Origin: Vibrio atypicus
GTDB lineage: Bacteria > Pseudomonadota > Gammaproteobacteria > Enterobacterales > Vibrionaceae
Direction of reading: 5' to 3'
Assembly (NCBI RefSeq): GCF_009811315.1
Contig: NZ_BLID01000005.1
Coordinates: 1-64,000, forward strand
DNA: 64,000 bases
The notes beneath the pieces were generated by a model that saw only the letters and a list, made by a program, of their open reading frames with translations, was not told where the DNA came from and did not search any database. A program made the position numbers and the translations under genes. Numbering within the stretch: the stretch's first letter is position 1; the number at the start of each line of letters is the position of its first letter. This document shows, piece after piece, positions 1 through 8,686 of the stretch.

Positions 1-118
1 CTGTAACCAAATAGCTGGAAAGCTAAACTCGCGCCCAAGGAAAAGACTTGGGTTCTTTACACCTCAGGAGTATATTCATGCGCATCTGTAAAAAGTGTCG
101 CACTTCAAACTTGATACT
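1..118 (+). mobile_element. 3' end of an IS30-family insertion sequence (transposase C-terminus plus right end)
   Basis: The frame beginning at base 2 is open from the window edge to a TAA at 89-91. It encodes 29 residues that include KLNSRPRKRLGFFTPQEY, the characteristic C-terminal signature of IS30-family (DDE) transposases. About 25 bp of non-coding DNA follow (about 92-118), containing GTGTCGCACTTCAAACTTGA, which I take to be the right terminal inverted repeat. Alpha-galactosidase coding sequence resumes at about 119. The exact outer boundary cannot be fixed without the left end, which lies outside the window. The transposase assignment is strong; the boundary is inferred. Confidence 0.82.
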
Positions 119-979
119 AAGCATGAAGACGGACGCTTACTTAAAGCGGAAGATGTCACGTATGCTGGTTGGCGCTGTACACCTTGGTATGTTCTAGACA
201 CGTCTAATCCTGAAGTTCAAGAGCACTTAACTCGCGTTATTAAAGTAATGCGTGACGAGTGGGGTGTTGAACTATTCAAACTGGACGCCAATTACTGGGG
301 TACATTAAAGGGCCGACGTAGCCAAACAGGTATAACCGGTGTAGAGGCTTATCGCCTTGGTATGGAAGCGATCGCCAAAGGGGCGGGTGATGGGCTTATT
401 TTAGGCTGTAATGCGCCTATGTGGCCTTCAGTAGGTTTGGTCGATGCAATGCGAGTGTCTGATGATGTGGAACGAAACGAAACTCGATTTGAACAGATCG
501 CTAAAGAGACATTTTATCGCAGTTGGCAGCATCGTAAATTGTGGCAAATTGACCCTGATTGCGCGACGTTTGTTTCCCTGCCGAATCAAGCCACTGAAAG
601 ACAAAATTACGAGTTTCATCGTAATGTGCTACTTGCTAGCGGTGGTCTATTGTTATCGGGTGACCCGTTACCAGAGCTTACGCCATTTGCAAAACAAACC
701 TTATCCAAGCTGGTGCTGAGACATAAGCACTGCCAAGATGCGGCTCGTTTTACAGCACTTAATTTACACCACGCGTTTTTGCCGTTAACTGCGCATAACG
801 ATTTACACTGTTTGTTTAATTATCAGCAGCCAGCGCGAGGTATTACCCTAACCGCTGAGCAGCCTGTCTATTGGTATGATTACTGGACCGGAGAAAAACT
901 CGCAGAAGAAGCGACGCCTGTCATTGAGGTTAGTTTGGAGTCGGGTTTGTCTAGTCGAGCAATAATTACCTCGATATAG
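119..979 (+). pseudogene. Truncated GH36 alpha-galactosidase (C-terminal part, interrupted by IS)
   Basis: The frame encodes the C-terminal half of a GH36-type alpha-galactosidase: the strand carrying the likely nucleophile (VELFKLDANYWG), the motif MRVSDDVE further on, and the C-terminal beta-sandwich ending in YWYDYWTGEKL. Homology starts abruptly at KHEDGRLLKAED (base 119). The preceding in-frame codons read into insertion-sequence DNA with a stop at 89-91. About 287 residues remain of a family usually near 580-720, and the N-terminal domain and first part of the barrel are gone. The GTG at 95 would be a start supplied by the IS end. I infer that the protein is non-functional. An upstream remnant probably lies on the far side of the IS. 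Confidence 0.78.
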
Positions 980-1036
980 TCGGCTGTGTGCTTTACCATA
1001 TCAGATTGAAGAAAATCATATCGATATCAGGTATCA

Positions 1037-1558
1037 ATGTCAGTAATACTAGGTATAGACCCCGGCTCACGAATCACGGGTTATGGGGTCATACGACAGA
1101 ACGGGCGTCACCTCCAATATCTTGGTAGTGGATGCATACGCACCTCAGAGAAAGAGCTTCCGGGACGCCTAAAGCAGATTTATGCTGGTGTTTCGGAGAT
1201 CATCACCCAGTTCCAGCCTGACGTATTTGCGATAGAGCAGGTGTTCATGGCGCGCAATGCGGATTCGGCGCTGAAACTCGGTCAAGCGCGCGGTAGTGCC
1301 ATTGTTGCGGCAGTGAATGCCGATCTTGAAGTTTTCGAATACGCCGCTCGATTAATTAAACAAGCGGTAACAGGTACGGGCGGCGCAGATAAAGAGCAAG
1401 TCCAGCACATGGTGCAGCAAATGCTTAAGTTACCCGGAAAACCGCAAGCGGATGCCGCAGACGCCCTAGGTGTGGCTATCTGTCATGCCAACACCAATAA
1501 AACTCTTATCGCGATGGCAGGGAAAGCGACCAGCGCACGTCGAGGACGTTATCGCTAG
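1037..1558 (+). CDS. ruvC: RuvC, Holliday junction resolvase
   Basis: This 173-residue protein is a normal-length RuvC endonuclease, which cuts Holliday junctions symmetrically in complex with RuvAB. The RNase H-fold catalytic acids are visible: Asp in [14 protein letters not shown] near residue 7, Glu in [10 protein letters not shown] near 66, and the C-terminal pair in [14 protein letters not shown] near 138-141. It precedes ruvAB, but the roughly 140-bp gap contains its own SOS operator, so ruvA and ruvB can be transcribed separately, as in Escherichia coli. The start is the ATG directly before SVILGIDPG. Confidence 0.97.
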   Translation: MSVILGIDPGSRITGYGVIRQNGRHLQYLGSGCIRTSEKELPGRLKQIYAGVSEIITQFQPDVFAIEQVFMARNADSALKLGQARGSAIVAAVNADLEVFEYAARLIKQAVTGTGGADKEQVQHMVQQMLKLPGKPQADAADALGVAICHANTNKTLIAMAGKATSARRGRYR

Positions 1559-1637
1559 ATACGTATCGTTGTCGTGGATTTCTTGTAAATTGGCTCTATC
1601 TTGTCGTCTCAAAAATCTAAGATCAAACAATAAAGAA

Positions 1638-1653
1638 CTGGATGTCTATCCAG
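1638..1653. promoter_or_regulatory. LexA (SOS) box for ruvAB
   Basis: CTGGATGTCTATCCAG is a 16-bp CTG-N10-CAG operator that differs by one base from the E. coli ruvAB LexA box as I remember it. It lies at the centre of a longer perfect 12-bp inverted repeat (1631-1660), 46 bp before the ruvA start. The palindrome extends further than a minimal box, so it could also fold as an RNA hairpin, but the position and core match make SOS repression the best reading. Confidence 0.85.
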
Positions 1654-1698
1654 TTCTTTATTATCCTGTCGAAAATTCATTTCCAAAGAGTAAACACC

Positions 1699-2316
1699 GT
1701 GATTGGACGTCTGCGCGGCATTCTAATTGAAAAACAACCCCCTGAATTGTTAATTGAAGTCAATGGTATCGGCTATGAAGTTCAAATGCCGATGAGCTGT
1801 TTTTATGAACTGCCAAACGTAGGTGAAGAAGCAATCATCTATACTCATTTTGTCGTGCGTGAAGATGCTCAGTTACTGTATGGCTTCAATACGGTTAAAG
1901 AGCGTGCTTTGTTCCGTGAAGTAATTAAGGCAAATGGTGTTGGGCCGAAATTGGGCTTAGGTATTTTGTCTGGTATGACGGCAAGCCAGTTTGTTTCTTG
2001 CGTGGAACGCGAAGATGTTTCAACACTGGTTAAGCTGCCGGGCGTTGGTAAGAAAACAGCAGAACGCTTAGTGGTCGAAATGAAAGATCGACTAAAAGGC
2101 TGGGGCGCAGGGGATCTGTTTACCCCGTTTACTGATGCAGCGCCGGTTGATTCTGCGCCACAAGCTTCACAAAGCAGTGCGGAAGAAGAAGCAGTGAGTG
2201 CACTGCTTGCTTTAGGTTATAAGCCGACTCAAGCTTCTAAAGTTGTTTCTCAGGTTCTAAAACCGGGTATGAGTAGCGAAGAGCTGATTCGCGAATCCCT
2301 TAAGTCTATGGTTTAA
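1699..2316 (+). CDS. ruvA: RuvA, Holliday junction branch migration subunit
   Basis: This 205-residue tetrameric protein recognises the Holliday junction and loads RuvB. I chose the GTG at 1699 because it yields the canonical N-terminus [18 protein letters not shown]. Upstream in-frame codons run back through the LexA operator and are not family sequence. Two helix-hairpin-helix segments (around [15 protein letters not shown] and [16 protein letters not shown]) contact DNA. The C-terminal domain ([15 protein letters not shown]) binds RuvB. It is 18 bp upstream of ruvB and belongs to an SOS-inducible ruvAB unit. Confidence 0.96.
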   Translation: MIGRLRGILIEKQPPELLIEVNGIGYEVQMPMSCFYELPNVGEEAIIYTHFVVREDAQLLYGFNTVKERALFREVIKANGVGPKLGLGILSGMTASQFVSCVEREDVSTLVKLPGVGKKTAERLVVEMKDRLKGWGAGDLFTPFTDAAPVDSAPQASQSSAEEEAVSALLALGYKPTQASKVVSQVLKPGMSSEELIRESLKSMV

Positions 2317-2334
2317 CGGTTAAGGTCAAAAATA

Positions 2335-3339
2335 ATGATTGAAGCGGATCGCCTGATCGCCCCAGAAAGCCCAATCTATCGTGAAGAAGATGTGATAGAT
2401 CGCGCCATTCGACCTAAAAAGCTTGAAGACTACAAAGGCCAAGATCATGTTCGTGGCCAAATGGAGATCTTCATTAAAGCGGCTCAATTGCGTGAAGAAG
2501 CGCTCGACCACCTTTTGATTTTTGGTCCTCCAGGCTTGGGTAAAACCACATTGGCAAACATTGTTGCTAACGAGATGGGGGTAAATATTCGTACCACTTC
2601 TGGCCCTGTGCTTGAAAAAGCAGGTGATCTTGCGGCGTTGTTGACCAATCTTGAAGAAAACGATGTCTTATTTATCGATGAGATCCACCGCTTAAGCCCT
2701 ATGGTTGAAGAGGTACTCTATCCAGCAATGGAAGATTACCAACTCGATATTATGATAGGCGAGGGGCCTGCGGCTCGCTCCATCAAAATCGATCTTCCTC
2801 CTTTTACCTTGATTGGGGCAACAACCCGAGCGGGTTCATTAACTTCACCACTACGCGACCGATTTGGTATTACTCAGCGTTTGGAGTATTACAATATTCC
2901 CGACCTGCAAAACATCGTTCAACGTAGTGCCGATTGTTTAGGTCTCTCTATGGAGGCTGACGGTGCATTAGAAGTGGCTCGACGAGCTCGTGGAACGCCT
3001 CGTATCGCAAACCGACTATTACGCCGAGTTCGTGATTACGCGGAAGTAAAAGGTAACGGCCATATTTGCGCAGAGATTGCCGATAAAGCTCTGAACATGC
3101 TGGACGTAGATGCTCAAGGTTTTGACTATATGGATCGTAAGTTGCTGCTTGCGATCATGGAAAAATTCGGTGGTGGACCTGTGGGCCTAGATAATATGGC
3201 AGCAGCCATTGGTGAAGAAAAAGACACCATAGAAGATGTACTTGAACCTTACCTTATTCAACAAGGTTATTTGCAAAGAACGCCAAGAGGGCGAATTGCA
3301 ACGGATCGAGCCTATCTTCATTTCGGAATTGAAAAATAA
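2335..3339 (+). CDS. ruvB: RuvB, Holliday junction branch migration ATPase
   Basis: This 334-residue AAA+ motor drives branch migration on RuvA-bound junctions. Walker A is GPPGLGKTT near residue 62 and Walker B is LFIDEIHRL near 110. Sensor 1 is GATTRAG near 157 and the arginine finger follows in SPLRDRFG. The C-terminal winged helix ends in [17 protein letters not shown], which is typical for the family. Length is standard. The gene ends in a strong intrinsic terminator. Confidence 0.97.
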   Translation: MIEADRLIAPESPIYREEDVIDRAIRPKKLEDYKGQDHVRGQMEIFIKAAQLREEALDHLLIFGPPGLGKTTLANIVANEMGVNIRTTSGPVLEKAGDLAALLTNLEENDVLFIDEIHRLSPMVEEVLYPAMEDYQLDIMIGEGPAARSIKIDLPPFTLIGATTRAGSLTSPLRDRFGITQRLEYYNIPDLQNIVQRSADCLGLSMEADGALEVARRARGTPRIANRLLRRVRDYAEVKGNGHICAEIADKALNMLDVDAQGFDYMDRKLLLAIMEKFGGGPVGLDNMAAAIGEEKDTIEDVLEPYLIQQGYLQRTPRGRIATDRAYLHFGIEK

Positions 3340-3347
3340 GTTTTCAG

Positions 3348-3373
3348 GTCAGCCACTCTTGGCTGACTTTTTA
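3348..3373 (+). terminator. Intrinsic terminator after ruvB
   Basis: GTCAGCC-actctt-GGCTGAC forms a perfect 7-bp stem with a 6-nt loop, followed by TTTTTA. It starts 9 bp after the ruvB stop codon. Confidence 0.88.
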
Positions 3374-3378
3374 TTTCG

Positions 3379-3394
3379 AGTGATCCAGATCACG
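3379..3394. promoter_or_regulatory. CRP-like palindrome upstream of cyd
   Basis: AGTGA-TCCAGA-TCACG matches the CRP consensus TGTGA-N6-TCACA at four of five positions in each half. The inner core GTGATCCAGATCAC is a perfect palindrome. It lies only a few bases after the ruvB terminator and about 400 bp before cydA, which is distant for direct activation. Confidence 0.5.
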
Positions 3395-3519
3395 TTTGAA
3401 AAATTCCTTCTACCACTAATTAGGTAATAACTTTACTGCAGATGTTAAGTTATTGTTCTGCATAAATACTTGTATCCCTCCATCGATTACCTGTACTTAA
3501 CAAATGACCTCTCAAATGC

Positions 3520-3533
3520 TTGATTTGGATCAA
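3520..3533. promoter_or_regulatory. FNR box 1 (perfect consensus)
   Basis: TTGAT-TTGG-ATCAA is an exact match to the FNR consensus TTGAT-N4-ATCAA. It is upstream of the cytochrome bd operon, a classic oxygen-responsive target of FNR and ArcA. Confidence 0.8.
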
Positions 3534-3569
3534 GTTGTCGCTTTTTTAATCAAAAATGCAAAACAAAAG

Positions 3570-3583
3570 TTGATACAAATCAA
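3570..3583. promoter_or_regulatory. FNR box 2 (perfect consensus)
   Basis: TTGAT-ACAA-ATCAA is a second exact match to the FNR consensus. The centres of the two boxes are 50 bp apart, close to five helical turns, so both dimers would lie on the same DNA face. Confidence 0.8.
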
Positions 3584-3797
3584 AGCGGAACTCTCCTATA
3601 AACCTTTTGAAACAATCTGTTTTTAGCAGTAATATTAGCGCCAGCTATATTAGCTCATGCTTAACAATTAACTAACCGTTACGGTACATTCCTGCAACAA
3701 TACGCCGTTCTTCGGTAACAATATTTAAGTCTTCACAACGCTTACTTATGCAGGGACCAATGTAAAGAGTGTCTTCAGCCGACACATAGGAGCAAAC

Positions 3798-5384
3798 ATG
3801 ATTGACGTAGTTGATCTATCGCGGTTGCAATTTGCACTAACAGCGATGTATCACTTCCTCTTCGTACCACTGACTCTAGGTATGGCTTTCCTTCTAGCCA
3901 TCATGGAATCTCTGTACGTAATGACGGACAAGCAAATCTATAAGGACATGACAAAGTTCTGGGGTAAGCTTTTCGGTATTAACTTCGCACTTGGTGTGGC
4001 AACTGGCCTTACCATGGAATTCCAGTTTGGTACTAACTGGTCTTATTACTCCCATTACGTAGGTGATATATTCGGTGCGCCGCTCGCGATCGAAGCCCTC
4101 GTAGCCTTTTTCTTAGAATCCACTTTTGTTGGTCTATTCTTCTTTGGTTGGGATCGCTTATCTAAACGTCAACACCTTGCTGTAACTTGGCTTGTTGCTC
4201 TTGGCTCTAACTTCTCTGCACTTTGGATCTTGGTAGCTAACGGCTGGATGCAAAACCCAGTTGGTGCTGAATTTAACTTCGAAACCATGCGTATGGAAAT
4301 GGTGAGCTTCGCTGAGGTTGTATTAAACCCAGTAGCTCAAGTTAAGTTCGTACACACGGTTGCATCAGGTTACACCACAGGTGCAATGTTCATTCTTGGT
4401 ATCAGCTCTTACTACCTACTAAAAGGTCGTGATATCGCGTTTGCACGTCGTTCATTTGCTATTGCTGCGTCTTTCGGTATGGCAGCTATCCTTTCTGTAA
4501 TCGTACTAGGTGATGAATCTGGTTACGAGCTAGGTGAAGTTCAGAAAGTGAAGCTAGCGGCTGTAGAAGCTGAATGGCATACAGAACCGGCACCTGCAGC
4601 ATTCACAGTATTTGGTCTTCCAAATCAAGAAGAAATGCACACAGATTTCGCAATTAAGATTCCATACGTAATGGGTATCATCGCGACACGTTCATTTGAC
4701 GAGCAAGTAACGGGTCTTCGTGACCTTCGTGATGAGCACGTAGATCGTATCCGTACGGGTATGTATGCGTACGAATTACTTGAGAAGCTTCGTGCGGGGG
4801 ATCGCTCTGAAGAAAACCAAGCTGCATTTGACGAAGTGAAAGGTGATCTAGGTTACGGTTTACTTCTTAAGCGTTACACAGAGAACGTTGTTGATGCGAC
4901 AGAAGATCAAATCCAAGCTGCTGCGGATGACTCAATCCCAACAGTATGGCCTCTATTCTTCTCATTCCGTATCATGGTTGTGTGTGGCTTCATCATGCTA
5001 TTCGTCTTTGGTGCTGCGTTTGTTCAAACATGTCGCCAGAAGATCGAACAGAAACCTTGGATCCTAAAAGCAGCGCTATTCAGTATTCCACTACCATGGA
5101 TCGCTATCGAAGCGGGTTGGTTTGTTGCTGAATACGGTCGTCAACCTTGGGCTGTTGGTGAAATTCTACCAACGCACGTAGCGGCTTCTGCATTGACAGT
5201 AGGTGAGCTATGGACATCACTATTTGCAATTATCGCACTTTACACAGTGTTCCTAATTGCAGAAGTGTACCTAATGCTTAAGTTTGCACGTAAAGGTCCA
5301 AGCAGCCTGAAAACAGGTCGCTACCACTTTGAACAAAATGGTCAGTCTGTAGAAGACAAAGTTGGCCGTTCAGTCGAAGTTTAA
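3798..5384 (+). CDS. cydA: Cytochrome bd-I ubiquinol oxidase subunit I
   Basis: This 528-residue integral membrane subunit carries the haems and quinol site of the bd oxidase, which reduces oxygen at high affinity. The N-terminal [12 protein letters not shown] holds the haem b595 ligand His near residue 19. The periplasmic Q-loop region and the C-terminal [12 protein letters not shown] motif are present. The length matches long-Q-loop CydA proteins. It heads cydA-cydB-cydX-ybgE, with 15 bp to cydB. The paired FNR boxes upstream suggest control by oxygen. Confidence 0.97.
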   Translation: MIDVVDLSRLQFALTAMYHFLFVPLTLGMAFLLAIMESLYVMTDKQIYKDMTKFWGKLFGINFALGVATGLTMEFQFGTNWSYYSHYVGDIFGAPLAIEALVAFFLESTFVGLFFFGWDRLSKRQHLAVTWLVALGSNFSALWILVANGWMQNPVGAEFNFETMRMEMVSFAEVVLNPVAQVKFVHTVASGYTTGAMFILGISSYYLLKGRDIAFARRSFAIAASFGMAAILSVIVLGDESGYELGEVQKVKLAAVEAEWHTEPAPAAFTVFGLPNQEEMHTDFAIKIPYVMGIIATRSFDEQVTGLRDLRDEHVDRIRTGMYAYELLEKLRAGDRSEENQAAFDEVKGDLGYGLLLKRYTENVVDATEDQIQAAADDSIPTVWPLFFSFRIMVVCGFIMLFVFGAAFVQTCRQKIEQKPWILKAALFSIPLPWIAIEAGWFVAEYGRQPWAVGEILPTHVAASALTVGELWTSLFAIIALYTVFLIAEVYLMLKFARKGPSSLKTGRYHFEQNGQSVEDKVGRSVEV

Positions 5385-5399
5385 GTGAGGGAATATTAA

Positions 5400-6536
5400 A
5401 TGTTTGATTACGAAATCTTACGACTCATCTGGTGGATTCTAATTGGCGTATTGCTAGTTGGTTTCGCAGTAACGGATGGCTTTGATATGGGTGTTGCGTC
5501 GCTATCACCTGTGATCGGCAAAACTGATACTGAACGTCGTATTATGCTAAACACGATTGCCCCTCACTGGGACGGCAACCAAGTTTGGCTAATCACAGCT
5601 GGTGGTGCACTATTTGCTGCATGGCCGCTTGTTTACGCTACGTCGTTTTCCGGCTTCTACCTAGCAATGTACGTCACTCTAGCCGCGCTTTGGTTACGTC
5701 CACTTGCTCTTGATTACCGCTCTAAGATTGAAGACCCTAAATGGCGTCAAGCTTGGGACTACGCACTTTGCTTTAGTGGCACTGTTCCACCAATCATCTT
5801 TGGTGTGGCATTTGGTAACTTACTACAAGGTGTACCGTTCGAGCTAAACTCACTGCTTATGTCTGAGTACAAAGGTTCGTTCTTTGCGCTGCTTAACCCA
5901 TTTGCACTTCTATGTGGTGTATTGAGCCTGATGCTATTTGTACTTCAAGGCGCAACTTGGCTACAAATGAAGACCACTGAAGCGCTGCATACTCGTGCTC
6001 GTAACGTGGCGCAAATCGCGGGTCTAGTTGCAGTTGCATTGTTTGTTATTGGTGGTTTCTGGGTTCAGTCTATTGATGGCTACGTAATTACAAGTACGCT
6101 TGATACAATGGCAGATTCAAACCCACTAAACAAAGAAGTGGCAGTACAAGCGGGTGCTTGGATGGCAAACTTCGAAACTTACCCAGCAATGTGGGCTGCG
6201 CCAATCCTTGGTGTGTTTATGCCGCTGTTGGCTGTGATTGCGTCTCGCTTTGAGCGTGGTGGTTTTGCATTCTTGTTTTCAAGCTTGTCTAACGCAGGTG
6301 TTATCTTGACTGCTGGCTTTGCAATGTTCCCATTCGTAATGCCTTCAAGCCTAGTACCTAGTCACAGCTTAACTATGTGGGACTCAACGGCGAGTGAATT
6401 GACGCTTGGCCTAATGACTGCTGTAGCTGCAGTTATGGTTCCTGTGATTCTTGCTTACACGACTTGGACATACTACAAAATGTTTGGTCGTCTTGATAAG
6501 AAACACATCGAAGACAACGACGTTTCAGCTTACTAA
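5400..6536 (+). CDS. cydB: Cytochrome bd-I ubiquinol oxidase subunit II
   Basis: This is the 378-residue partner of CydA. The N-terminus MFDYEILRLIWWILIGVLL and the motif VTDGFDMGVASL, including the Asp involved in proton delivery, are diagnostic. NTIAPHWDGNQVWLIT is another conserved signature. Multiple hydrophobic helices follow. The start codon is preceded by GAGGG at about 7 bp. It is translated between cydA and the tiny cydX. Confidence 0.97.
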   Translation: MFDYEILRLIWWILIGVLLVGFAVTDGFDMGVASLSPVIGKTDTERRIMLNTIAPHWDGNQVWLITAGGALFAAWPLVYATSFSGFYLAMYVTLAALWLRPLALDYRSKIEDPKWRQAWDYALCFSGTVPPIIFGVAFGNLLQGVPFELNSLLMSEYKGSFFALLNPFALLCGVLSLMLFVLQGATWLQMKTTEALHTRARNVAQIAGLVAVALFVIGGFWVQSIDGYVITSTLDTMADSNPLNKEVAVQAGAWMANFETYPAMWAAPILGVFMPLLAVIASRFERGGFAFLFSSLSNAGVILTAGFAMFPFVMPSSLVPSHSLTMWDSTASELTLGLMTAVAAVMVPVILAYTTWTYYKMFGRLDKKHIEDNDVSAY

Positions 6537-6548
6537 GGAGCAATTACT

Positions 6549-6656
6549 ATGTGGTATTTCGCATGGATTCTAGGTGTACTACTTGCTTGTGCATTCGGTA
6601 TCATCAACGCTCTTTGGTTAGAGCACTCAGAAATGATGGACAAAGACAGTGAGTAA
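6549..6656 (+). CDS. cydX: CydX, small accessory subunit of cytochrome bd oxidase
   Basis: This 35-residue single-span protein reads MWYFAWILGVLLACAFGIIN and continues ALWLEHSEMMDKDSE. It has the MWYFAWxLG start and the downstream ExxE-like tail of CydX (YbgT). CydX packs against CydA and stabilises the haem centres. A strong AAGGAG site lies about 8 bp upstream. Its 3' end overlaps the start of ybgE by 8 bp, which suggests translational coupling. Confidence 0.95.
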   Translation: MWYFAWILGVLLACAFGIINALWLEHSEMMDKDSE

Positions 6657-6951
6657 TCTCGCTGCGCAGGTAGCTAAGCTGCATGCACCATTGGATAAGA
6701 CCCTGCTTAGGGTCTTATCACTTGTTTTAGGTTTTTATCACGTTGCTATGGTGATGTGGGATCCTGAAGCTTACTCCGCCTCTATCGGTGGGTTTAATGC
6801 TTTAATTTCACCACTTTTGATTTGGGCTATTTGCTCAAGCATGGTATTTGGATTGAGCTTTAAACCACGCAATTGGTATTGGCAGGTCCTATTCAGCCCG
6901 TATTTTTCACTTTCGATTTTGAGTTACTTAACCCTGATTCGACTGCTCTAA
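6649..6951 (+). CDS. ybgE: YbgE, cyd operon membrane protein
   Basis: This 100-residue protein has three hydrophobic segments (roughly 20-35, 48-68 and 75-98). It occupies the invariant position of ybgE after cydX. The start is a GTG inside the last codons of cydX, so the two frames overlap by 8 bp. The biochemical role of YbgE is not established; its constant linkage points to assembly or maintenance of cytochrome bd. The assignment rests on position, size and topology. Confidence 0.85.
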   Translation: MSNLAAQVAKLHAPLDKTLLRVLSLVLGFYHVAMVMWDPEAYSASIGGFNALISPLLIWAICSSMVFGLSFKPRNWYWQVLFSPYFSLSILSYLTLIRLL

Positions 6952-6985
6952 TTTGGGCTGATTAAAAATCATTCGTATATTTATT

Positions 6986-7024
6986 AAAATAGCGCCAACA
7001 AATGATAGTTGGCGCTATTTTTTT
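6986..7024 (+). terminator. Terminator of the cyd operon
   Basis: AAATAGCGCCAAC-aaatgata-GTTGGCGCTATTT is a perfect 13-bp stem with an 8-nt loop, followed by TTTTG. The 5' A-tract makes it potentially bidirectional, but the ybgC-tol operon downstream runs the same way. Confidence 0.92.
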
Positions 7025-7117
7025 GTTTCAATCTTTGAAAACCTCAATTAACCCTTGCATAAACAGCGCCGAGTTGCGTTATAGTAAAGCTCTTCAATCA
7101 GTTAATAGGCTATAGAT

Positions 7118-7537
7118 GTGCAACAAGCCCAAGCAATTTTTGACTGGCCAGTAACGGTTTATTATGAAGATACCGACGCTGGTGGAGTGGTATACCACTC
7201 AAACTATCTCAAGTTTTTCGAACGAGCTCGTACGGAGCTACTTCGCACAATTGGCGTATCACAACACTCTCTTTTGGAACAAAAGATTGGTTTTGTAGTC
7301 CGACACATGGACATCGATTTTCTGCAAGGTGCACGCCTAGACGACCAATTGCTGGTCAAGACTCATATTGCAGAACTGAAAAAAGCATCTTTAACCTTCT
7401 GTCAGGAGATCGTAAATCCTGACGGCAAAACATTGTGTAAGGCAATGGTTAAGGTAGCATGTATCGATAATGAGAAAATGAGGCCGCAAGCGATCCCTCA
7501 ATCAATAGTTATGGAGTTAACTCATAGTGACCGCTGA
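7118..7537 (+). CDS. ybgC: YbgC, acyl-CoA thioesterase of the Tol-Pal operon
   Basis: This 139-residue hotdog-fold thioesterase contains [26 protein letters not shown] (residues about 14-39), the 4-hydroxybenzoyl-CoA thioesterase-type active site with its Asp. I chose the GTG at 7118; the ATG two bases earlier is in another frame that closes quickly. The 3' end overlaps tolQ by 11 bp. YbgC is linked to phospholipid and acyl-ACP metabolism at the inner membrane. The gene opens the tol-pal operon. Confidence 0.94.
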   Translation: MQQAQAIFDWPVTVYYEDTDAGGVVYHSNYLKFFERARTELLRTIGVSQHSLLEQKIGFVVRHMDIDFLQGARLDDQLLVKTHIAELKKASLTFCQEIVNPDGKTLCKAMVKVACIDNEKMRPQAIPQSIVMELTHSDR

Positions 7538-8225
7538 AATTTCAATGCTTGACCTGTTTTTACAAGCAAGTCTGTTAGTAAAAATGGTGATGTTGACCTT
7601 GTTAGGTATGTCGATTGCTTCATGGGCAATGATCATTAAACGCAGCAAGGTTTTGTCGAAAGCGGCAAAAGATGCCGAAACATTTGAAGACAAGTTCTGG
7701 TCGGGCACCGATCTTTCTATCCTTTATCAAAACGCTAAGAAGCGTAAAGATGAACTGGCGGGAACGGAAGAGATCTTTTATTCAGGCTTTACTGAGTTTG
7801 CTCGTCTACGCAAATCAAACGCAGATTCACCAGACTTTATTATGGAAGGTACTGGTCGCTCTATGCGTGTTGCCGTTGCCCGTGAAGTCGATGAATTGGA
7901 AACTAATCTGCCTTTCCTAGCAACCGTTGGTTCGATCAGCCCTTATATTGGCCTTTTTGGTACGGTATGGGGGATCATGCACGCCTTTATCGCACTGGGT
8001 GAAGTGAAACAAGCAACGTTAGCTATGGTTGCTCCGGGTATTGCTGAGGCTCTTGTTGCGACTGCTATGGGTCTATTCGCTGCAATTCCAGCGGTAATGG
8101 CTTATAACCGTTTGAGCAATAAAGTTGGCAAACTAGAGCATAACTACGCGACGTTTTCCGAAGAATTCCACAGCATTTTGCACCGTCAAGCAATGGCTGG
8201 CCGTGATAGCGCGCACAAGGAATAA
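7527..8225 (+). CDS. tolQ: TolQ, proton-motive-force transducer of the Tol-Pal system
   Basis: This 232-residue inner-membrane protein of the MotA/TolQ/ExbB family forms the stator with TolR. It begins [20 protein letters not shown] from a GTG inside ybgC. Three membrane segments are visible (about 12-35, 135-160 and 172-195), including the conserved [17 protein letters not shown]. It works with TolR and TolA to energise outer-membrane constriction during division. Confidence 0.96.
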   Translation: MTAEISMLDLFLQASLLVKMVMLTLLGMSIASWAMIIKRSKVLSKAAKDAETFEDKFWSGTDLSILYQNAKKRKDELAGTEEIFYSGFTEFARLRKSNADSPDFIMEGTGRSMRVAVAREVDELETNLPFLATVGSISPYIGLFGTVWGIMHAFIALGEVKQATLAMVAPGIAEALVATAMGLFAAIPAVMAYNRLSNKVGKLEHNYATFSEEFHSILHRQAMAGRDSAHKE

Positions 8226-8230
8226 CTGAG

Positions 8231-8674
8231 ATGGCGGGCTATCAACGCAAAAAGAGAAAGATGACAGCGGAGATTAACGTCGTGCCTTATATCGACGTTA
8301 TGTTAGTTCTGTTGATCATCTTTATGGTGACATCGCCGTTTGTAACGCAAGGGGTGGATGTTGAGTTGCCAAAAACAGCCACGGCAAAGCCAGCCTCTGA
8401 GTTAGCCGGCGAAAGTGATGCAAGCTTTATCATCGTTGAAATTGATCGTGACGGAAATTTAGGCCTGAGTGTGAACGATGAAGAGATGATGCACGGTCTT
8501 TCCTTACAGGACATCATCGTGCGCGTTAAAGCTGAGTTATCTCTAAAACCTGATTCACCAGTTGCGGTGGGCGGGGATGCAGCTACGCCTTATGCAGAAG
8601 TGGTACTGGTATTAGACGAATTGGGTCGAGCAGGGATTCCTAAAGTTGGATTGCTGACGGACATCAAGGAATAA
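8231..8674 (+). CDS. tolR: TolR, proton-channel partner of TolQ
   Basis: This 147-residue ExbD/TolR-type protein has a single N-terminal membrane helix containing the essential Asp (INVVPYIDVMLVLLIIFM, near residue 23). A periplasmic domain follows. It starts 5 bp after tolQ, so the two are probably translationally coupled. It couples proton flow to movement of TolA. Confidence 0.96.
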   Translation: MAGYQRKKRKMTAEINVVPYIDVMLVLLIIFMVTSPFVTQGVDVELPKTATAKPASELAGESDASFIIVEIDRDGNLGLSVNDEEMMHGLSLQDIIVRVKAELSLKPDSPVAVGGDAATPYAEVVLVLDELGRAGIPKVGLLTDIKE

Positions 8675-8686
8675 GTCCCTGAGTTT

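Larger units (their letters stand above)
3374..3797 (+). other. 424-bp non-coding leader upstream of cydA
   Basis: There is no gene here. The stretch is AT-rich and holds a CRP-like palindrome near its left end and two exact FNR consensus sites in the middle, all listed separately. About 210 bp remain between the second FNR box and the cydA start, so the transcript probably has a long 5' leader. A ribosome binding site (AGGAG) lies 8 bp before cydA. I could not place a single convincing -35/-10 pair. ArcA sites are expected for this family but have too loose a consensus to call by eye. Confidence 0.6.

Noticed and set aside
444..719. Open frames overlapping the GH36 fragment on both strands
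   Set aside because: The GH36 frame matches a known family over its whole length, while these have random-looking composition and no ribosome binding sites.
1642..1698. Upstream in-frame extension of ruvA starting in the LexA palindrome
   Set aside because: The 19 extra residues are not part of RuvA, and the start would lie inside the SOS operator; GTG 1699 gives the conserved MIGRLRG start.
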